Assembly: GCF_018138145.1 (NCBI RefSeq)
Contig: NZ_CP073104.1
Coordinates: 4,841,001 to 4,905,000 of the forward strand
DNA from: Pseudomonas sp. SCA2728.1_7
Lineage (GTDB): Bacteria; Pseudomonadota; Gammaproteobacteria; Pseudomonadales; Pseudomonadaceae
DNA: 64,000 nucleotides
Direction of reading: 5' to 3'
The notes under the pieces were generated by a model. The model saw only the letters and a program-made list of their open reading frames with translations, had not been told where the DNA came from and did no database searches. The translations under genes were made by a program, and so were the position numbers. Positions 1 through 16,792 of this stretch are shown piece after piece. Position 1 is the stretch's first letter. Every line of letters starts with the position of its first letter.

Positions 1-2102
<2,102 letters not shown>

Positions 2103-2166
2103 CACGTGACGCGAATCGAGAGCGGGGCAGGATTGCCCGCTCTCTGCTCCGCCAGGAGGAAAGGCC

Positions 2167-6366
<4,200 letters not shown>

Positions 6367-6386
6367 GTTCTGCGATAAATGAGTGT

Positions 6387-6459
6387 AAGGCCCTGATCGC
6401 TCCGTTCATCGAATCGAGACATTTTGTCGAGGTTCGAGGGGCGGGGAGGTCGGGGCCTT
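6387..6459 (+). terminator. Extended hairpin between rpoC and rpsL (processing site or weak terminator)
   Basis: The outer arms AAGGCCCTGATC (6387-6398) and GGTCGGGGCCTT (6448-6459) pair at 10 of 12 positions, continue inward through CTCC/GGAG, and enclose a smaller TCGA-rich stem around 6409-6436. There is no run of T after it, so it may be a processing or partial termination structure rather than a full intrinsic terminator. The rpsL -35 box starts four bases after it. Confidence 0.5.
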
Positions 6460-6462
6460 GCC

Positions 6463-6491
6463 TTGACTGGGGACAAGATCCTCTTTAGACT
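6463..6491 (+). promoter_or_regulatory. Sigma70-type promoter of the str operon (rpsL)
   Basis: TTGACT (6463-6468) and TAGACT (6486-6491) are separated by exactly 17 bp. Transcription would begin near 6498, about 85 bases before the rpsL ATG. It lies in the 216-base rpoC-rpsL gap, so str genes can be expressed independently of rpoBC. Confidence 0.75.
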
Positions 6492-6582
6492 CTTGATCCC
6501 CTAAATTTGGCGGGAATTCGTTCCTGCCATTTTGCTTTTCTTGCAAGACAATAGCGTCGCAAGACAACAGTGGAGCTAGTAG

Positions 6583-6954
6583 ATGGCAACTATCAACCAG
6601 CTGGTACGTCAGCCGCGTAAGCGTATCGTCGAGAAATCCGACGTACCTGCGCTGCAGAACTGCCCGCAACGTCGTGGCGTGTGCACCCGTGTGTACACCA
6701 CCACGCCGAAAAAACCTAACTCGGCACTGCGTAAAGTATGCCGTGTGCGCCTGACCAACGGTTTCGAGGTTTCCTCGTACATCGGTGGTGAAGGTCACAA
6801 CCTGCAAGAGCACAGCGTGGTACTGATCCGCGGCGGTCGTGTAAAAGACTTGCCAGGTGTTCGTTACCACACCGTTCGCGGCTCCTTGGATACTTCCGGC
6901 GTTAAAGGCCGTAACCAGGGTCGTTCGAAGTACGGTACCAAGCGTCCGAAGTAA
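6583..6954 (+). CDS. rpsL: 30S ribosomal protein S12
   Basis: The 123-residue protein is full length for S12, which monitors codon-anticodon pairing in the decoding centre. The decoding loop [12 protein letters not shown] carries the wild-type lysine at residue 43, and the second loop (GGRVKDLPG) has the wild-type lysine near residue 88. No classical streptomycin-resistance substitution is therefore visible. A GGAGC ribosome-binding site at 6572-6576 supports the ATG at 6583. It is the first gene of the str operon and sits behind its own promoter. Confidence 0.98.
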
Positions 6955-7061
6955 TCGGCCGTTTTGCAGATTTTCATTTTATTGAGTCGATAAGAGTAAG
7001 GTCGGGCACGCATCCATTGGATCTGTCCCGAGCTAACCTGAAGACCGCTTGAGGGCTTATC

Positions 7062-7535
7062 ATGCCAAGACGTCGCGTAGCAGCAAAGCGTGAGATTCTG
7101 GACGATCCGAAATACGGAAGCCAGATCCTCGCCAAATTCATGAACCACGTTATGGAAAGCGGCAAGAAAGCCGTTGCCGAACGTATCGTTTATGGTGCCC
7201 TGGAAACCGTTGCGACCCGTAAGGCTGGCACCGATCCCCTGGAACTCTTCGAAAAAGCACTCGACGCCATCGCTCCGCTGGTCGAAGTGAAGTCGCGCCG
7301 CGTTGGTGGTGCTACTTACCAGGTTCCGGTCGAGGTTCGTCCTTCCCGTCGTAACGCTCTGGCAATGCGCTGGTTGGTAGACTTCGCCCGTAAGCGTGGC
7401 GAGAAGTCTATGGCTCTGCGTTTGGCTGGCGAACTGCTGGATGCTGCTGAAGGTAAAGGTGCTGCTGTTAAGAAGCGTGAAGACGTGCACCGTATGGCTG
7501 AAGCCAACAAAGCTTTCTCGCACTACCGCTTCTAA
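7062..7535 (+). CDS. rpsG: 30S ribosomal protein S7
   Basis: This 157-residue protein begins [12 protein letters not shown], as expected for S7, the primary assembly protein of the 30S head that binds the 3' domain of 16S rRNA and contacts E-site tRNA. The length is normal and the C-terminus (KAFSHYRF) complete. It is separated from rpsL by 107 bases and from fusA by 30. In E. coli S7 represses str translation from the rpsL-rpsG gap; the gap here is of similar size, but I could not confirm the fold. Confidence 0.98.
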   Translation: MPRRRVAAKREILDDPKYGSQILAKFMNHVMESGKKAVAERIVYGALETVATRKAGTDPLELFEKALDAIAPLVEVKSRRVGGATYQVPVEVRPSRRNALAMRWLVDFARKRGEKSMALRLAGELLDAAEGKGAAVKKREDVHRMAEANKAFSHYRF

Positions 7536-7565
7536 TTTTAGCTTCACTAATTTTGCGAGGGCTTT

Positions 7566-9671
7566 ATGGCTCGTACTACTCCGATTAGCCGCTACCGTAA
7601 CATCGGTATCGTCGCTCACGTGGATGCTGGTAAAACCACCACCACCGAGCGCGTCCTTTTTTACACCGGCAAAAGTCACAAAATGGGCGAGGTGCATGAT
7701 GGCGCCGCGACCACAGACTGGATGGTGCAGGAGCAGGAGCGTGGTATTACCATCACTTCTGCTGCCATCACCGCTTTCTGGAAAGGTTCCGAGAAGCAGT
7801 ACAAGGACGAGCACCGCTTCAACGTAATCGATACCCCGGGCCACGTTGACTTCACTATTGAAGTTGAGCGTTCCCTGCGCGTACTCGACGGCGCTGTCGT
7901 TGTGTTCTGCGGTACTTCGGGTGTTGAGCCTCAGTCGGAAACCGTATGGCGTCAAGCCAACAAATACGGTGTTCCACGTCTTGTTTACGTAAACAAGATG
8001 GACCGTGCTGGTGCCAACTTCCTGCGCGTGATCGGTCAGATCAAGCAGCGTCTGGGTCACACTCCGGTGCCGATCCAGTTGGCCATCGGTTCCGAAGACA
8101 ACTTCCAGGGTCAGATCGATCTGATCAACATGCAAGCTGTCTACTGGAACGACTCTGACAAAGGTATGGTCCCTGTTCGCAAGGACATTCCTGCTGAGCT
8201 CCAAGAGCTGGCTGAAGAGTGGCGCAACAACATGGTTGAAGCTGCTGCTGAAGCCAACGAAGAGCTGATGAACAAGTACCTGGAAGGCGAAGAGCTGTCG
8301 ATCGAAGAGATCAAGGCTGCTTTGCGTCAGCGTACTATCGCCGGCGAAATCGTTCTGGCTGTTTGCGGTTCTTCGTTCAAGAACAAGGGTGTTCCCCTGG
8401 TTCTCGACGCCGTTATCGACTTCCTGCCTGCGCCGACCGACATTCCTGCGATCAAGGGTACTGACCCTGATAACGAGGAAATCGAGCTGGAGCGTCATGC
8501 AGACGATGCGGAGCCGTTCTCGGCTCTGGCGTTCAAGATCGCTACCGACCCATTCGTGGGTACCTTGACCTTCGTCCGTGTTTACTCGGGCGTGTTGAAC
8601 TCCGGCGACGGCGTGATCAACTCGGTTAAAGGTAAGAAAGAGCGCGTGGGTCGTATGGTGCAAATGCACGCAAACGCCCGTGAAGAGATCAAGGAAGTAC
8701 GCGCTGGCGACATCGCGGCCCTGATCGGCATGAAGGACGTCACCACTGGTGAAACCCTCTGCAACGCTGACAAGCCAATCATCCTGGTTCGCATGGACTT
8801 CCCGGAGCCGGTTATTTCGGTTGCCGTAGAGCCTAAGACCAAGGATGACCAGGAAAAAATGGGCATCGCTCTGGGCAAACTTGCTCAGGAAGACCCGTCT
8901 TTCCGCGTTAAAACTGATGAAGAGACTGGTCAAACGATCATCTCCGGCATGGGCGAGCTGCACCTGGACATCCTGGTTGACCGGATGCGCCGTGAGTTCA
9001 ACGTCGAAGCCAACATCGGCAAGCCTCAGGTTTCGTATCGTGAGCGCATCACGAAGAACTGTGAAATCGAAGGCAAGTTCGTTCGTCAGTCCGGCGGTCG
9101 TGGTCAGTTCGGCCACTGCTGGATCCGTTTTGCTCCTGCTGACGAAGGTCAGGAAGGTCTGCAATTCGTGAACGAAGTTGTAGGTGGTGTGGTTCCTAAG
9201 GAATACATCCCGGCTATCCAGAAGGGTATCGAAGAGCAGATGAAGAACGGCGTTGTTGCCGGCTATCCGCTGATCGGCCTGAAGGCTACCGTGTTCGATG
9301 GTTCTTACCACGACGTCGACTCCAACGAGATGGCGTTTAAAGTGGCTGCCTCCATGGCGACCAAGCAACTGGCCCAGAAGGGCGGTGGTGAGTTGCTTGA
9401 GCCGATCATGGCTGTAGAGGTTGTTACGCCTGAAGACTATATGGGTGATGTGATGGGCGACCTTAACCGTCGTCGCGGCATGATCCAGGGTATGGAAGAC
9501 ACAGTGTCCGGCAAGGTTATCCGTGCCGAGGTTCCACTGGGTGAGATGTTCGGTTATGCGACCGACGTTCGTTCCATGTCCCAGGGTCGCGCAAGCTACT
9601 CTATGGAATTCAAAAAATACGATACGGCTCCGTCGCACATCGTCGAATCCGTAACCAAAAAACAAGGCTGA
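7566..9671 (+). CDS. fusA: Elongation factor G
   Basis: The 701-residue GTPase catalyses ribosomal translocation and, with RRF, ribosome recycling. GTP-binding motifs are clear: [12 protein letters not shown] (G1, about 17-28), DTPGHVDF (G3) and NKMD (G4). Domains II-V follow, including the domain IV segment around [11 protein letters not shown]. The length and the presence of the EF-G1-type core point to the housekeeping copy rather than the paralogue FusB. It follows rpsG after 30 bases and precedes tuf by 31, so all are likely co-transcribed. Confidence 0.98.
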   Translation: MARTTPISRYRNIGIVAHVDAGKTTTTERVLFYTGKSHKMGEVHDGAATTDWMVQEQERGITITSAAITAFWKGSEKQYKDEHRFNVIDTPGHVDFTIEVERSLRVLDGAVVVFCGTSGVEPQSETVWRQANKYGVPRLVYVNKMDRAGANFLRVIGQIKQRLGHTPVPIQLAIGSEDNFQGQIDLINMQAVYWNDSDKGMVPVRKDIPAELQELAEEWRNNMVEAAAEANEELMNKYLEGEELSIEEIKAALRQRTIAGEIVLAVCGSSFKNKGVPLVLDAVIDFLPAPTDIPAIKGTDPDNEEIELERHADDAEPFSALAFKIATDPFVGTLTFVRVYSGVLNSGDGVINSVKGKKERVGRMVQMHANAREEIKEVRAGDIAALIGMKDVTTGETLCNADKPIILVRMDFPEPVISVAVEPKTKDDQEKMGIALGKLAQEDPSFRVKTDEETGQTIISGMGELHLDILVDRMRREFNVEANIGKPQVSYRERITKNCEIEGKFVRQSGGRGQFGHCWIRFAPADEGQEGLQFVNEVVGGVVPKEYIPAIQKGIEEQMKNGVVAGYPLIGLKATVFDGSYHDVDSNEMAFKVAASMATKQLAQKGGGELLEPIMAVEVVTPEDYMGDVMGDLNRRRGMIQGMEDTVSGKVIRAEVPLGEMFGYATDVRSMSQGRASYSMEFKKYDTAPSHIVESVTKKQG

Positions 9672-9702
9672 TTCAGCCCCTTTAGGCTAGGAGTTAATTG
9701 TC

Positions 9703-10896
9703 GTGGCTAAAGAAAAATTTGATCGTTCCCTACCGCACGTCAACGTTGGCACCATTGGTCACGTTGACCACGGTAAAACCACTCTGACTGCTGCTCTGAC
9801 TCGCGTTTGCTCCGAAGTTTTCGGTTCCGCAATCGTTGACTTCGACAAGATCGACAGCGCACCAGAAGAAAAAGCTCGTGGTATCACCATCAACACCGCT
9901 CACGTTGAGTACAACTCGACAATTCGTCACTACGCTCACGTTGACTGCCCAGGTCACGCTGACTATGTGAAGAACATGATCACCGGTGCTGCTCAAATGG
10001 ATGGCGCTATTCTGGTTTGCTCGGCCGCTGATGGTCCGATGCCACAAACCCGTGAGCACATCCTGCTGTCCCGTCAGGTAGGCGTTCCGTACATCGTGGT
10101 TTTCCTGAACAAGGCTGACCTGGTAGACGACGCTGAGCTGCTGGAACTGGTTGAGATGGAAGTTCGCGACCTGCTGTCCACCTACGACTTCCCGGGCGAT
10201 GACACTCCAATCATCATCGGTTCGGCTCGTATGGCGCTGGAAGGCAAAGACGACAACGAAATGGGCACCACTGCCGTTCGTAAACTGGTTGAGACTCTGG
10301 ATACCTATATCCCAGAACCAGTTCGTATGATCGACAAGCCGTTCCTGATGCCAATCGAAGACGTATTCTCGATCTCGGGTCGCGGTACTGTTGTGACTGG
10401 TCGTATCGAGCGCGGTATCGTTCGCGTTCAGGATCCGCTGGAAATCGTTGGTCTGCGTGACACCACCGTTACTACTTGCACCGGTGTTGAAATGTTCCGC
10501 AAGCTGCTCGACGAAGGTCGTGCTGGCGAGAACTGCGGCGTTCTGCTGCGTGGTACCAAGCGTGACGACGTTGAGCGTGGCCAGGTTCTGGTTAAGCCAG
10601 GTTCGGTTAAGCCGCACACCACTTTCACCGCAGAAGTTTACGTTCTGAGCAAGGAAGAAGGCGGTCGTCACACTCCGTTCTTCAAAGGCTACCGTCCACA
10701 GTTCTACTTCCGTACTACTGACGTGACTGGTAACTGCGAGCTGCCAGAAGGCGTTGAAATGGTAATGCCAGGTGACAACATTCAGATGACTGTTACCCTG
10801 ATCAAAACCATCGCGATGGAAGACGGTCTGCGTTTCGCTATCCGTGAAGGCGGTCGTACCGTCGGCGCTGGCGTCGTAGCCAAAATCATCGCGTAA
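9703..10896 (+). CDS. tuf: Elongation factor Tu
   Basis: The 397-residue GTPase delivers aminoacyl-tRNA to the ribosome. The start is GTG at 9703 with TAGGAG 15-10 bases upstream. G motifs [11 protein letters not shown] (about 19-29), DCPGHADY and NKAD are intact, followed by the two beta-barrel domains. Pseudomonads usually have a second tuf copy near the tRNA-secE-nusG genes, outside this window. It is the last str gene; a strong terminator follows at 10928-10957. Confidence 0.98.
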   Translation: MAKEKFDRSLPHVNVGTIGHVDHGKTTLTAALTRVCSEVFGSAIVDFDKIDSAPEEKARGITINTAHVEYNSTIRHYAHVDCPGHADYVKNMITGAAQMDGAILVCSAADGPMPQTREHILLSRQVGVPYIVVFLNKADLVDDAELLELVEMEVRDLLSTYDFPGDDTPIIIGSARMALEGKDDNEMGTTAVRKLVETLDTYIPEPVRMIDKPFLMPIEDVFSISGRGTVVTGRIERGIVRVQDPLEIVGLRDTTVTTCTGVEMFRKLLDEGRAGENCGVLLRGTKRDDVERGQVLVKPGSVKPHTTFTAEVYVLSKEEGGRHTPFFKGYRPQFYFRTTDVTGNCELPEGVEMVMPGDNIQMTVTLIKTIAMEDGLRFAIREGGRTVGAGVVAKIIA

Positions 10897-10927
10897 TTCT
10901 CTTTTATAGAGATTGCCTGATGCTTTG

Positions 10928-10957
10928 AAAAAGCCCCCGCTCAGCGGGGGCTTTTTT
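10928..10957 (+). terminator. Rho-independent terminator of the str operon (after tuf)
   Basis: GCCCCCGC (10933-10940) and GCGGGGGC (10944-10951) form a perfect 8-bp stem with a TCA loop, preceded by A5 and followed by T6 (10952-10957). This is a textbook intrinsic terminator. Confidence 0.93.
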
Positions 10958-10963
10958 ATTGGG

Positions 10964-10992
10964 TTGACACCTATCTGGGGCGTCTATAGAAT
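10964..10992 (+). promoter_or_regulatory. Sigma70 promoter of the S10 operon
   Basis: A consensus TTGACA (10964-10969) and TAGAAT (10987-10992) lie 17 bp apart, followed by a GC-rich discriminator (TGCGCC), a feature of stringently controlled promoters. It starts seven bases after the T-run of the tuf terminator. Transcription from about 10999 leaves only some 56 bases of leader before rpsJ. Confidence 0.85.
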
Positions 10993-11054
10993 TGCGCCTC
11001 CTTTTAACGGGCGTATTGCGCTCGGTGGGAATAGCAGCCGGAGTCTGAAATCCA

Positions 11055-11366
11055 ATGCAAAATCAGCAAATCCGTATCAGGTTGAAGGCTTTCGACCATC
11101 GCCTGATCGACCAATCAACCCAGGAAATCGTGGAAACCGCGAAACGTACTGGTGCTCAAGTGCGTGGTCCAATTCCACTGCCTACCCGTAAAGAGCGGTT
11201 CACCGTTCTGGTTTCTCCGCACGTCAACAAAGACGCGCGCGACCAGTACGAAATCCGCACTCATAAGCGCGTTCTGGACATCGTCCAGCCAACGGATAAA
11301 ACCGTTGATGCTCTTATGAAGCTTGATCTTGCGGCCGGTGTGGAAGTGCAGATCAGCCTCGGCTAA
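11055..11366 (+). CDS. rpsJ: 30S ribosomal protein S10 (NusE)
   Basis: The 103-residue S10 has the invariant start [19 protein letters not shown]. It is a 30S head protein and, as NusE with NusB, part of antitermination complexes. It heads an eleven-gene S10 operon ending with rpsQ. The ATG at 11055 is supported by family length and the conserved N-terminus. The leader is short (see promoter). Confidence 0.98.
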
Positions 11367-11446
11367 GACTCGGTCTTAGTCGTGTAACGCTCTGAAATGG
11401 GCGGCCATAGCGGGTGAAAGCCCCGTACACTCATGAGGTTTACAAC

Positions 11447-12082
11447 ATGACTATTGGTGTAGTCGGTCGTAAATGCGGTATGACCCGTATTTTCACCGAA
11501 GAAGGTGTCTCCATTCCGGTCACGGTCATTGAGATCGAGCCGAATCGCGTCACCCAGTTCAAAACTGAAGAGACCGATGGCTATCGTGCAGTGCAAGTCA
11601 CTGTCGGCGAGCGTCGTGCTTCGCGTGTAACAGCAGCTCAGGCTGGCCACTTCGCTAAAGCGAACGTTGCCGCTGGTCGCACCACCATGGAATTCCGTCT
11701 TGAAGAAGGCGAGTACCAGGCTGGCGATCTGATCAACGCTGAAATCTTCGCCGCTGGTCAACTGGTTGATGTAACCGGTCAGTCCAAGGGTAAAGGCTTC
11801 CAGGGTACGATCAAGCGTTGGAATTTCCGCGGGCAAGATAACACCCACGGTAACTCCGTATCCCACCGCGTCCCAGGCTCTATCGGCCAGTGCCAGACTC
11901 CTGGTCGTGTATTCAAGGGCAAAAAAATGTCCGGTCATATGGGCGCTGAGCGCGTGACCGTGCAGTCCCTGGAAGTAGTGCGCGTGGACGCTGAACGCAA
12001 TCTGTTGTTGGTCAAGGGTGCTGTTCCTGGCGCTACTGGCGGCAACCTGGTTGTACGTCCAGCAGCCAAGGCTCGCGGTTAA
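11447..12082 (+). CDS. rplC: 50S ribosomal protein L3
   Basis: I chose the ATG at 11447 because it gives the usual 211 residues beginning [16 protein letters not shown] and is preceded by TGAGG. An upstream in-frame codon at 11414 would add 11 unconserved residues. L3 binds 23S rRNA domain VI near the peptidyl-transferase centre and starts 50S assembly; its loop [21 protein letters not shown] contains the Gln that is methylated by PrmB in E. coli. Second gene of the S10 operon. Confidence 0.97.
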   Translation: MTIGVVGRKCGMTRIFTEEGVSIPVTVIEIEPNRVTQFKTEETDGYRAVQVTVGERRASRVTAAQAGHFAKANVAAGRTTMEFRLEEGEYQAGDLINAEIFAAGQLVDVTGQSKGKGFQGTIKRWNFRGQDNTHGNSVSHRVPGSIGQCQTPGRVFKGKKMSGHMGAERVTVQSLEVVRVDAERNLLLVKGAVPGATGGNLVVRPAAKARG

Positions 12083-12094
12083 GGGGAAGCTGAC

Positions 12095-12697
12095 ATGCAA
12101 TTAAATGTAAATGACGCTCAAGCGATCGAAGTTTCCGAACTGACATTTGGCGGCGAATTCAACGAGACGCTGGTTCACCAAGCAGTCGTGGCCTACATGG
12201 CTGGCGGCCGTCAAGGTACCAAGCAGCAGAAGACCCGTTCCGACGTTCGTGGTGGCGGTAAGCGCCCATGGCGTCAGAAAGGTACTGGCCGTGCTCGTGC
12301 CGGTACTATCCGTAGCCCAATCTGGCGTGGCGGCGGTACCACTTTTGCAGCGCGTCCACAGGATCACTCCCAGAAGCTGAACAAGAAGATGTATCGCGCA
12401 GCAATGCGTTCCATCCTTGCTGAGCTGGTGCGTACTGATCGTCTGGTCGTGGTTCAGGATTTCGCTGTTGAAACTCCGAAAACCAAAGATCTGCTGGGCA
12501 AGCTGAACAACATGAGCCTGACCGACGTTTTGATCGTGTCGGACGCTGTTGATCAGAACCTGTACCTGGCTGCTCGTAACCTGCCGCACGTAGATGTACG
12601 TGACGTTCAAGGTTCCGATCCAGTTAGTCTGATCGCATACGACAAGGTGTTGATCACCGTGTCGGCCGTGAAGAAATTCGAGGAGCTGCTGGGATGA
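12095..12697 (+). CDS. rplD: 50S ribosomal protein L4
   Basis: The 200-residue L4 reaches into the nascent-peptide exit tunnel through its loop ([17 protein letters not shown], about residues 50-67). In E. coli it also represses its own operon through the S10 leader, but the leader here is too short for that structure. Its last four bases overlap the rplW start (ATGA), which suggests translational coupling. Confidence 0.98.
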
Positions 12698-12993
12698 ACC
12701 AGGAACGCGTATTTAAAGTTCTGCTTGGCCCGCACGTTTCCGAGAAGGCTACGGTTCTGGCAGACAAGAAAGGCCAGTTCGTTTTCAAGGTTGCTACTGA
12801 CGCAACCAAGCTGGAAATCAAGAAGGCCGTCGAAAGCCTGTTCAGCGTGAAAGTAGAGCGCGTCACTACCCTGAATGTTCTGGGTAAGAGCAAGCGCACT
12901 GCTCGCGGTCTGGGCAAGCGTAATGACTGGAAGAAGGCAGTTATCTCCCTTCAGCCAGGCCAAGATCTCGATTTCAGCAGCAGTGCTGAGTAA
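12694..12993 (+). CDS. rplW: 50S ribosomal protein L23
   Basis: The 99-residue L23 lies at the exit of the polypeptide tunnel, where it docks trigger factor and SRP. The sequence [19 protein letters not shown] is typical. It overlaps rplD by four bases and precedes rplB by 14. The length is normal and no anomaly was seen. Confidence 0.97.
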
Positions 12994-13007
12994 GGAAGGG
13001 GTGCATC

Positions 13008-13832
13008 ATGGCAATCGTTAAATGCAAACCGACTTCCCCTGGCCGCCGTTTTGTGGTCAAGGTGGTCAACCAGGAGCTGCATAAAGGCGCTCCTCACGCA
13101 CCGCTGCTCGAGAAAAAATCGAAGACTGGTGGTCGTAACAACAATGGCCGTATTACCACGCGTCACATCGGTGGTGGTCATAAGCAGCATTATCGTATGG
13201 TCGATTTCCGTCGCAACGACAAAGATGGCATCGTCGCCACTGTCGAGCGTATCGAATACGATCCAAACCGTACTGCTCACATCGCACTGCTCTGCTACGC
13301 AGACGGCGAGCGCCGCTACATCATCGCCCCTAAAGGCGTGAGTGCTGGCGACCAGCTGATCGCAGGCGCTCTGGCTCCAATCAAGCCAGGCAACGCTCTG
13401 CAACTGCGCAACATTCCAGTCGGTTCTACCGTACACGGCATCGAACTGAAGCCAGGTAAAGGCGCACAGATCGCTCGTTCCGCTGGTGCTTCGGCTCAGC
13501 TGATCGCTCGTGAAGGCGTTTACGTTACCCTGCGTCTGCGTTCCGGTGAAATGCGTAAAGTCCTGGCTGAATGCCGTGCGACCCTGGGCGAAGTCTCGAA
13601 CTCCGAGCACAGCCTGCGTTCGCTGGGTAAAGCTGGTGCCAAGCGCTGGCGTGGCGTTCGCCCAACCGTTCGTGGTGTTGCCATGAACCCGGTTGACCAC
13701 CCACATGGTGGTGGTGAAGGTCGTACCTCTGGTGGTCGTCATCCGGTATCGCCATGGGGCTTCCCGACTAAGGGCGCGAAGACTCGTGGTAATAAGCGTA
13801 CCGACAAAATGATCGTCCGTCGTCGCAAGTAA
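13008..13832 (+). CDS. rplB: 50S ribosomal protein L2
   Basis: The 274-residue L2 is required for subunit association and peptidyl-transferase activity. The highly conserved C-terminal segment [14 protein letters not shown], with its critical histidine, is present, as is the SH3-like RNA-binding core. The ATG at 13008 follows GGAAGGGG. It sits in the S10 operon between rplW and rpsS. Confidence 0.98.
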   Translation: MAIVKCKPTSPGRRFVVKVVNQELHKGAPHAPLLEKKSKTGGRNNNGRITTRHIGGGHKQHYRMVDFRRNDKDGIVATVERIEYDPNRTAHIALLCYADGERRYIIAPKGVSAGDQLIAGALAPIKPGNALQLRNIPVGSTVHGIELKPGKGAQIARSAGASAQLIAREGVYVTLRLRSGEMRKVLAECRATLGEVSNSEHSLRSLGKAGAKRWRGVRPTVRGVAMNPVDHPHGGGEGRTSGGRHPVSPWGFPTKGAKTRGNKRTDKMIVRRRK

Positions 13833-13848
13833 ATAGAGGGATACGACA

Positions 13849-14124
13849 GTGCCACGTTCTCTGAAAAAAGGTCCTTTTATTGATCTTCACCTACTGAAGA
13901 AGATCGAAGTGGCGGCGGAAAAGAACGATCGCAAACCAATTAAGACTTGGTCGCGTCGTTCGATGATCCTGCCACAAATGGTCGGTCTGACCATCGCAGT
14001 ACACAACGGTCGTCAGCACGTCCCAGTTCTCGTTAACGAAGACATGGTCGGCCACAAACTGGGCGAGTTCGCCGGTACCCGCAACTATCGCGGGCACGTG
14101 GCTGACAAGAAAGCCAAGCGTTAA
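13849..14124 (+). CDS. rpsS: 30S ribosomal protein S19
   Basis: The 91-residue S19 starts with GTG at 13849 ([15 protein letters not shown]), preceded by AGAGGG. It belongs to the 30S head, contacts S13 and the A-site finger and forms an intersubunit bridge. The conserved core [13 protein letters not shown] and tail [16 protein letters not shown] are complete. Confidence 0.97.
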   Translation: MPRSLKKGPFIDLHLLKKIEVAAEKNDRKPIKTWSRRSMILPQMVGLTIAVHNGRQHVPVLVNEDMVGHKLGEFAGTRNYRGHVADKKAKR

Positions 14125-14135
14125 GGGGTTAGGAA

Positions 14136-14468
14136 ATGGAAGTAGCCGCTAAGTTGTCGGGCGCTCGAATCTCCGCCCAGAAAGCCCGCTTGGTCGCCGA
14201 CCAGATCCGCGGGAAGAAGGTGGGCGAAGCGCTCAACTTGTTGGCTTTCAGCAGTAAGAAAGCCGCCGAGATCATGAAGAAAGTGCTGGAGTCGGCCGTA
14301 GCCAACGCCGAGCATAACGAAGGCGCAGACGTTGATGACCTGAAGGTCAGCACCGTTTTCGTCAACGAAGGGCGTTCGCTGAAGCGCATCATGCCACGTG
14401 CCAAAGGCCGTGCTGATCGCATCGTCAAGCGGTCTTGCCATATCACTGTCAAGGTTGCTGACAAGTAA
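14136..14468 (+). CDS. rplV: 50S ribosomal protein L22
   Basis: The 110-residue L22 has a beta-hairpin that lines the exit tunnel at its constriction, a known site of macrolide-resistance mutations. The hairpin region [18 protein letters not shown] shows no deletion or duplication. It follows rpsS by 11 bases and precedes rpsC by 13. Confidence 0.97.
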
Positions 14469-14481
14469 CGGAGTCGAAGAG

Positions 14482-15168
14482 ATGGGTCAGAAAGTACATC
14501 CCATTGGCATTCGCCTGGGAATCGTCAAGGAGCACACCTCCGTCTGGTACGCAGACGGTCGGACTTATGCGGACTACTTGTTCGCAGATCTGAAAGTGCG
14601 TGAGTATCTCCAAGACAAACTAAAAAGCGCGTCCGTAAGCCGTATCGATATCCATCGTCCGGCCCAAACTGCACGTATCACCATCCACACCGCTCGTCCA
14701 GGTATCGTTATCGGGAAGAAAGGTGAAGATGTTGAGAAACTGCGTCAGGACCTGACCAAGCAAATGGGTGTGCCTGTGCACATCAATATCGAAGAGATCC
14801 GCAAGCCGGAGCTCGACGGTATGCTGGTTGCGCAGAGCGTAGCTCAGCAGCTGGAGCGTCGTGTAATGTTCCGTCGCGCTATGAAGCGCGCAGTTCAGAA
14901 CGCCATGCGCATTGGTGCCAAGGGCATCAAAATCCAAGTGAGCGGTCGTCTCGGCGGTGCTGAAATCGCACGTACTGAATGGTATCGCGAAGGTCGTGTG
15001 CCATTGCACACCCTGCGTGCCGACATCGACTATGCCAACTACGAAGCTCACACCACTTACGGTGTGATCGGTGTAAAGGTTTGGATCTTCAAAGGCGAAG
15101 TAATTGGTGGTCGCCAAGAAGAGCTGAAACCACAAGCACCAGCGCCTCGTAAAAAAGCTGCTAAGTAA
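14482..15168 (+). CDS. rpsC: 30S ribosomal protein S3
   Basis: The ATG at 14482 gives the family-standard 228 residues beginning [14 protein letters not shown]; in-frame codons upstream lie inside rplV and were rejected. The KH domain motif [16 protein letters not shown] is near residue 75. S3 forms part of the mRNA entry channel and has helicase activity with S4 and S5. The C-terminal tail is Ala/Pro/Lys-rich, as in other pseudomonads. Confidence 0.97.
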
Positions 15169-15180
15169 GGGGTACGCCAA

Positions 15181-15594
15181 ATGTTGCAACCTAAGCGTAC
15201 GAAGTTCCGCAAGCAGATGACAGGCCACAACCGTGGTCTGGCTCAGCGCGGTAGCAAAGTCAGCTTCGGCGAGTTCGCGTTGAAGTCTGTAGCTCGTGGT
15301 CGTCTCACCGCTCGTCAGATCGAGTCAGCGCGTCGTGCTCTGACCCGTCACGTTAAACGTGGCGGCAAGATCTGGATCCGTGTATTCCCGGACAAGCCTA
15401 TTTCCAAAAAGCCCCTCGAAGTTCGTATGGGTAAAGGTAAGGGTAGTGTGGAGTACTGGGTTGCCCAGATTCAGCCAGGCAAAGTCCTGTATGAAATCGA
15501 GGGTGTTTCTGAAGAGCTGGCGCGTGAGGCTTTTGCCCTGGCTGCTGCAAAGCTGCCGCTCGCCACCGCCTTTGTTAAACGGACGGTGATGTGA
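15181..15594 (+). CDS. rplP: 50S ribosomal protein L16
   Basis: The 137-residue L16 ([20 protein letters not shown]) organizes the A-site architecture of the 50S subunit. The conserved Arg in the region near residue 81, a target of the YcfD hydroxylase in E. coli, lies in the normal context. Its stop TGA shares a base with the rpmC ATG (TGATG), indicating translational coupling. Confidence 0.97.
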
Positions 15595-15785
15595 TGAAAG
15601 CGAATGAACTTCGTGAAAAATCCGCACAGCAGCTGAACGAGCAACTGCTCGGCTTGCTGCGCGACCAGTTCAATCTGCGTATGCAGAAAGCAACTGGCCA
15701 GTTGGGGCAGTCTCATCTGCTCTCGCAAGTTAAGCGTGACATCGCTCGCGTGAAGACTGTGCTCAACCAGCAGGCAGGTAAGTGA
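15594..15785 (+). CDS. rpmC: 50S ribosomal protein L29
   Basis: Start ATG 15594 gives 63 residues ([20 protein letters not shown]), the usual Pseudomonas form. A GTG three bases upstream is possible but less likely. L29 is a small coiled-coil protein beside the tunnel exit, adjacent to L23. It overlaps the rplP stop by one base and is followed by rpsQ after two. Confidence 0.95.
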
Positions 15786-15787
15786 TC

Positions 15788-16054
15788 ATGGCTGAAGCCG
15801 AAAAAACTGTCCGTACGCTGACTGGCCGTGTTGTCAGCGACAAGATGGACAAAACCATCACCGTACTGATCGAGCGTCGCGTAAAGCACCCGATCTACGG
15901 TAAATACGTTAAGCGTTCGACTAAGCTGCACGCGCACGACGAAACCAACCAGTGCCACATCGGCGACAAAGTCACTATTCGTGAAACTCGTCCTATGGCC
16001 AAGACCAAGTCTTGGGCGCTGGTTGATGTTCTCGAACGCGCTGTGGAAGTCTAA
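15788..16054 (+). CDS. rpsQ: 30S ribosomal protein S17
   Basis: The ATG at 15788 gives 88 residues ([23 protein letters not shown]), the standard form; two extra upstream residues from a GTG at 15782 are not conserved. S17 is an OB-fold protein that binds the 5' domain of 16S rRNA early in assembly. It is the last gene conventionally assigned to the S10 operon. Only 23 bases separate it from rplN, so spc genes are probably read through. Confidence 0.96.
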   Translation: MAEAEKTVRTLTGRVVSDKMDKTITVLIERRVKHPIYGKYVKRSTKLHAHDETNQCHIGDKVTIRETRPMAKTKSWALVDVLERAVEV

Positions 16055-16077
16055 GGACTAGGGGTCGGAGAAATTAT

Positions 16078-16446
16078 ATGATTCAGACTCAATCCATGCT
16101 CGATGTGGCCGATAACAGCGGCGCTCGCCGTGTTATGTGCATCAAGGTGCTGGGTGGCTCCCATCGTCGTTACGCTGGTATCGGTGACATCATCAAAGTT
16201 ACCGTGAAGGAAGCAATTCCTCGCGGTAAAGTGAAAAAAGGCCAAGTGATGACTGCTGTTGTAGTCCGCACTCGTCACGGCGTACGTCGTGCTGATGGCT
16301 CCATTATCCGCTTTGATGGCAACGCTGCTGTTCTTCTGAACAACAAGCAAGAGCCGATCGGCACCCGTATCTTTGGGCCAGTGACCCGTGAACTTCGTAC
16401 TGAGAAGTTCATGAAGATCGTCTCGCTCGCCCCAGAAGTGCTGTAA
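16078..16446 (+). CDS. rplN: 50S ribosomal protein L14
   Basis: The 122-residue L14 ([28 protein letters not shown]) is normal in length. It lies on the intersubunit face, forms bridge B8 and binds the silencing factor RsfS. No promoter with a good match was found in the 23-base gap before it, unlike the rpsN-rpsH gap downstream. Confidence 0.98.
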   Translation: MIQTQSMLDVADNSGARRVMCIKVLGGSHRRYAGIGDIIKVTVKEAIPRGKVKKGQVMTAVVVRTRHGVRRADGSIIRFDGNAAVLLNNKQEPIGTRIFGPVTRELRTEKFMKIVSLAPEVL

Positions 16447-16457
16447 GGAGATCCGAC

Positions 16458-16772
16458 ATGCAAAAGATTCGTCGTGACGACGAGATCATCGTGATCGCCG
16501 GCAAAGACAAAGGTAAGCGCGGTAAGGTGCTCAAGGTTCTTGCTAATAACCGTCTGGTTATCAGCGGTCTGAACCTGGTAAAGCGTCATACCAAGCCTAA
16601 CCCGATGTCGGGCGTGCAAGGCGGTATCGTCGAAAAAGAAGCTCCACTGGACGCTTCTAACGTCGCCATTTTCAACGGCGAAACCAACAAGGCTGACCGC
16701 GTTGGTTTCAAAGTAGAAGACGGCAAGAAAATTCGTGTCTTCAAGTCGACCCAAAAAGCGGTTGATGCTTGA
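16458..16772 (+). CDS. rplX: 50S ribosomal protein L24
   Basis: The 104-residue L24 contains the KOW motif near its N-terminus ([21 protein letters not shown]). It is one of the two assembly-initiator proteins of the 50S subunit. An AAGGAG ribosome-binding site precedes the ATG. Position between rplN and rplE is canonical. Confidence 0.97.
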   Translation: MQKIRRDDEIIVIAGKDKGKRGKVLKVLANNRLVISGLNLVKRHTKPNPMSGVQGGIVEKEAPLDASNVAIFNGETNKADRVGFKVEDGKKIRVFKSTQKAVDA

Positions 16773-16792
16773 ACACTGCTAGGTAGAAGACC

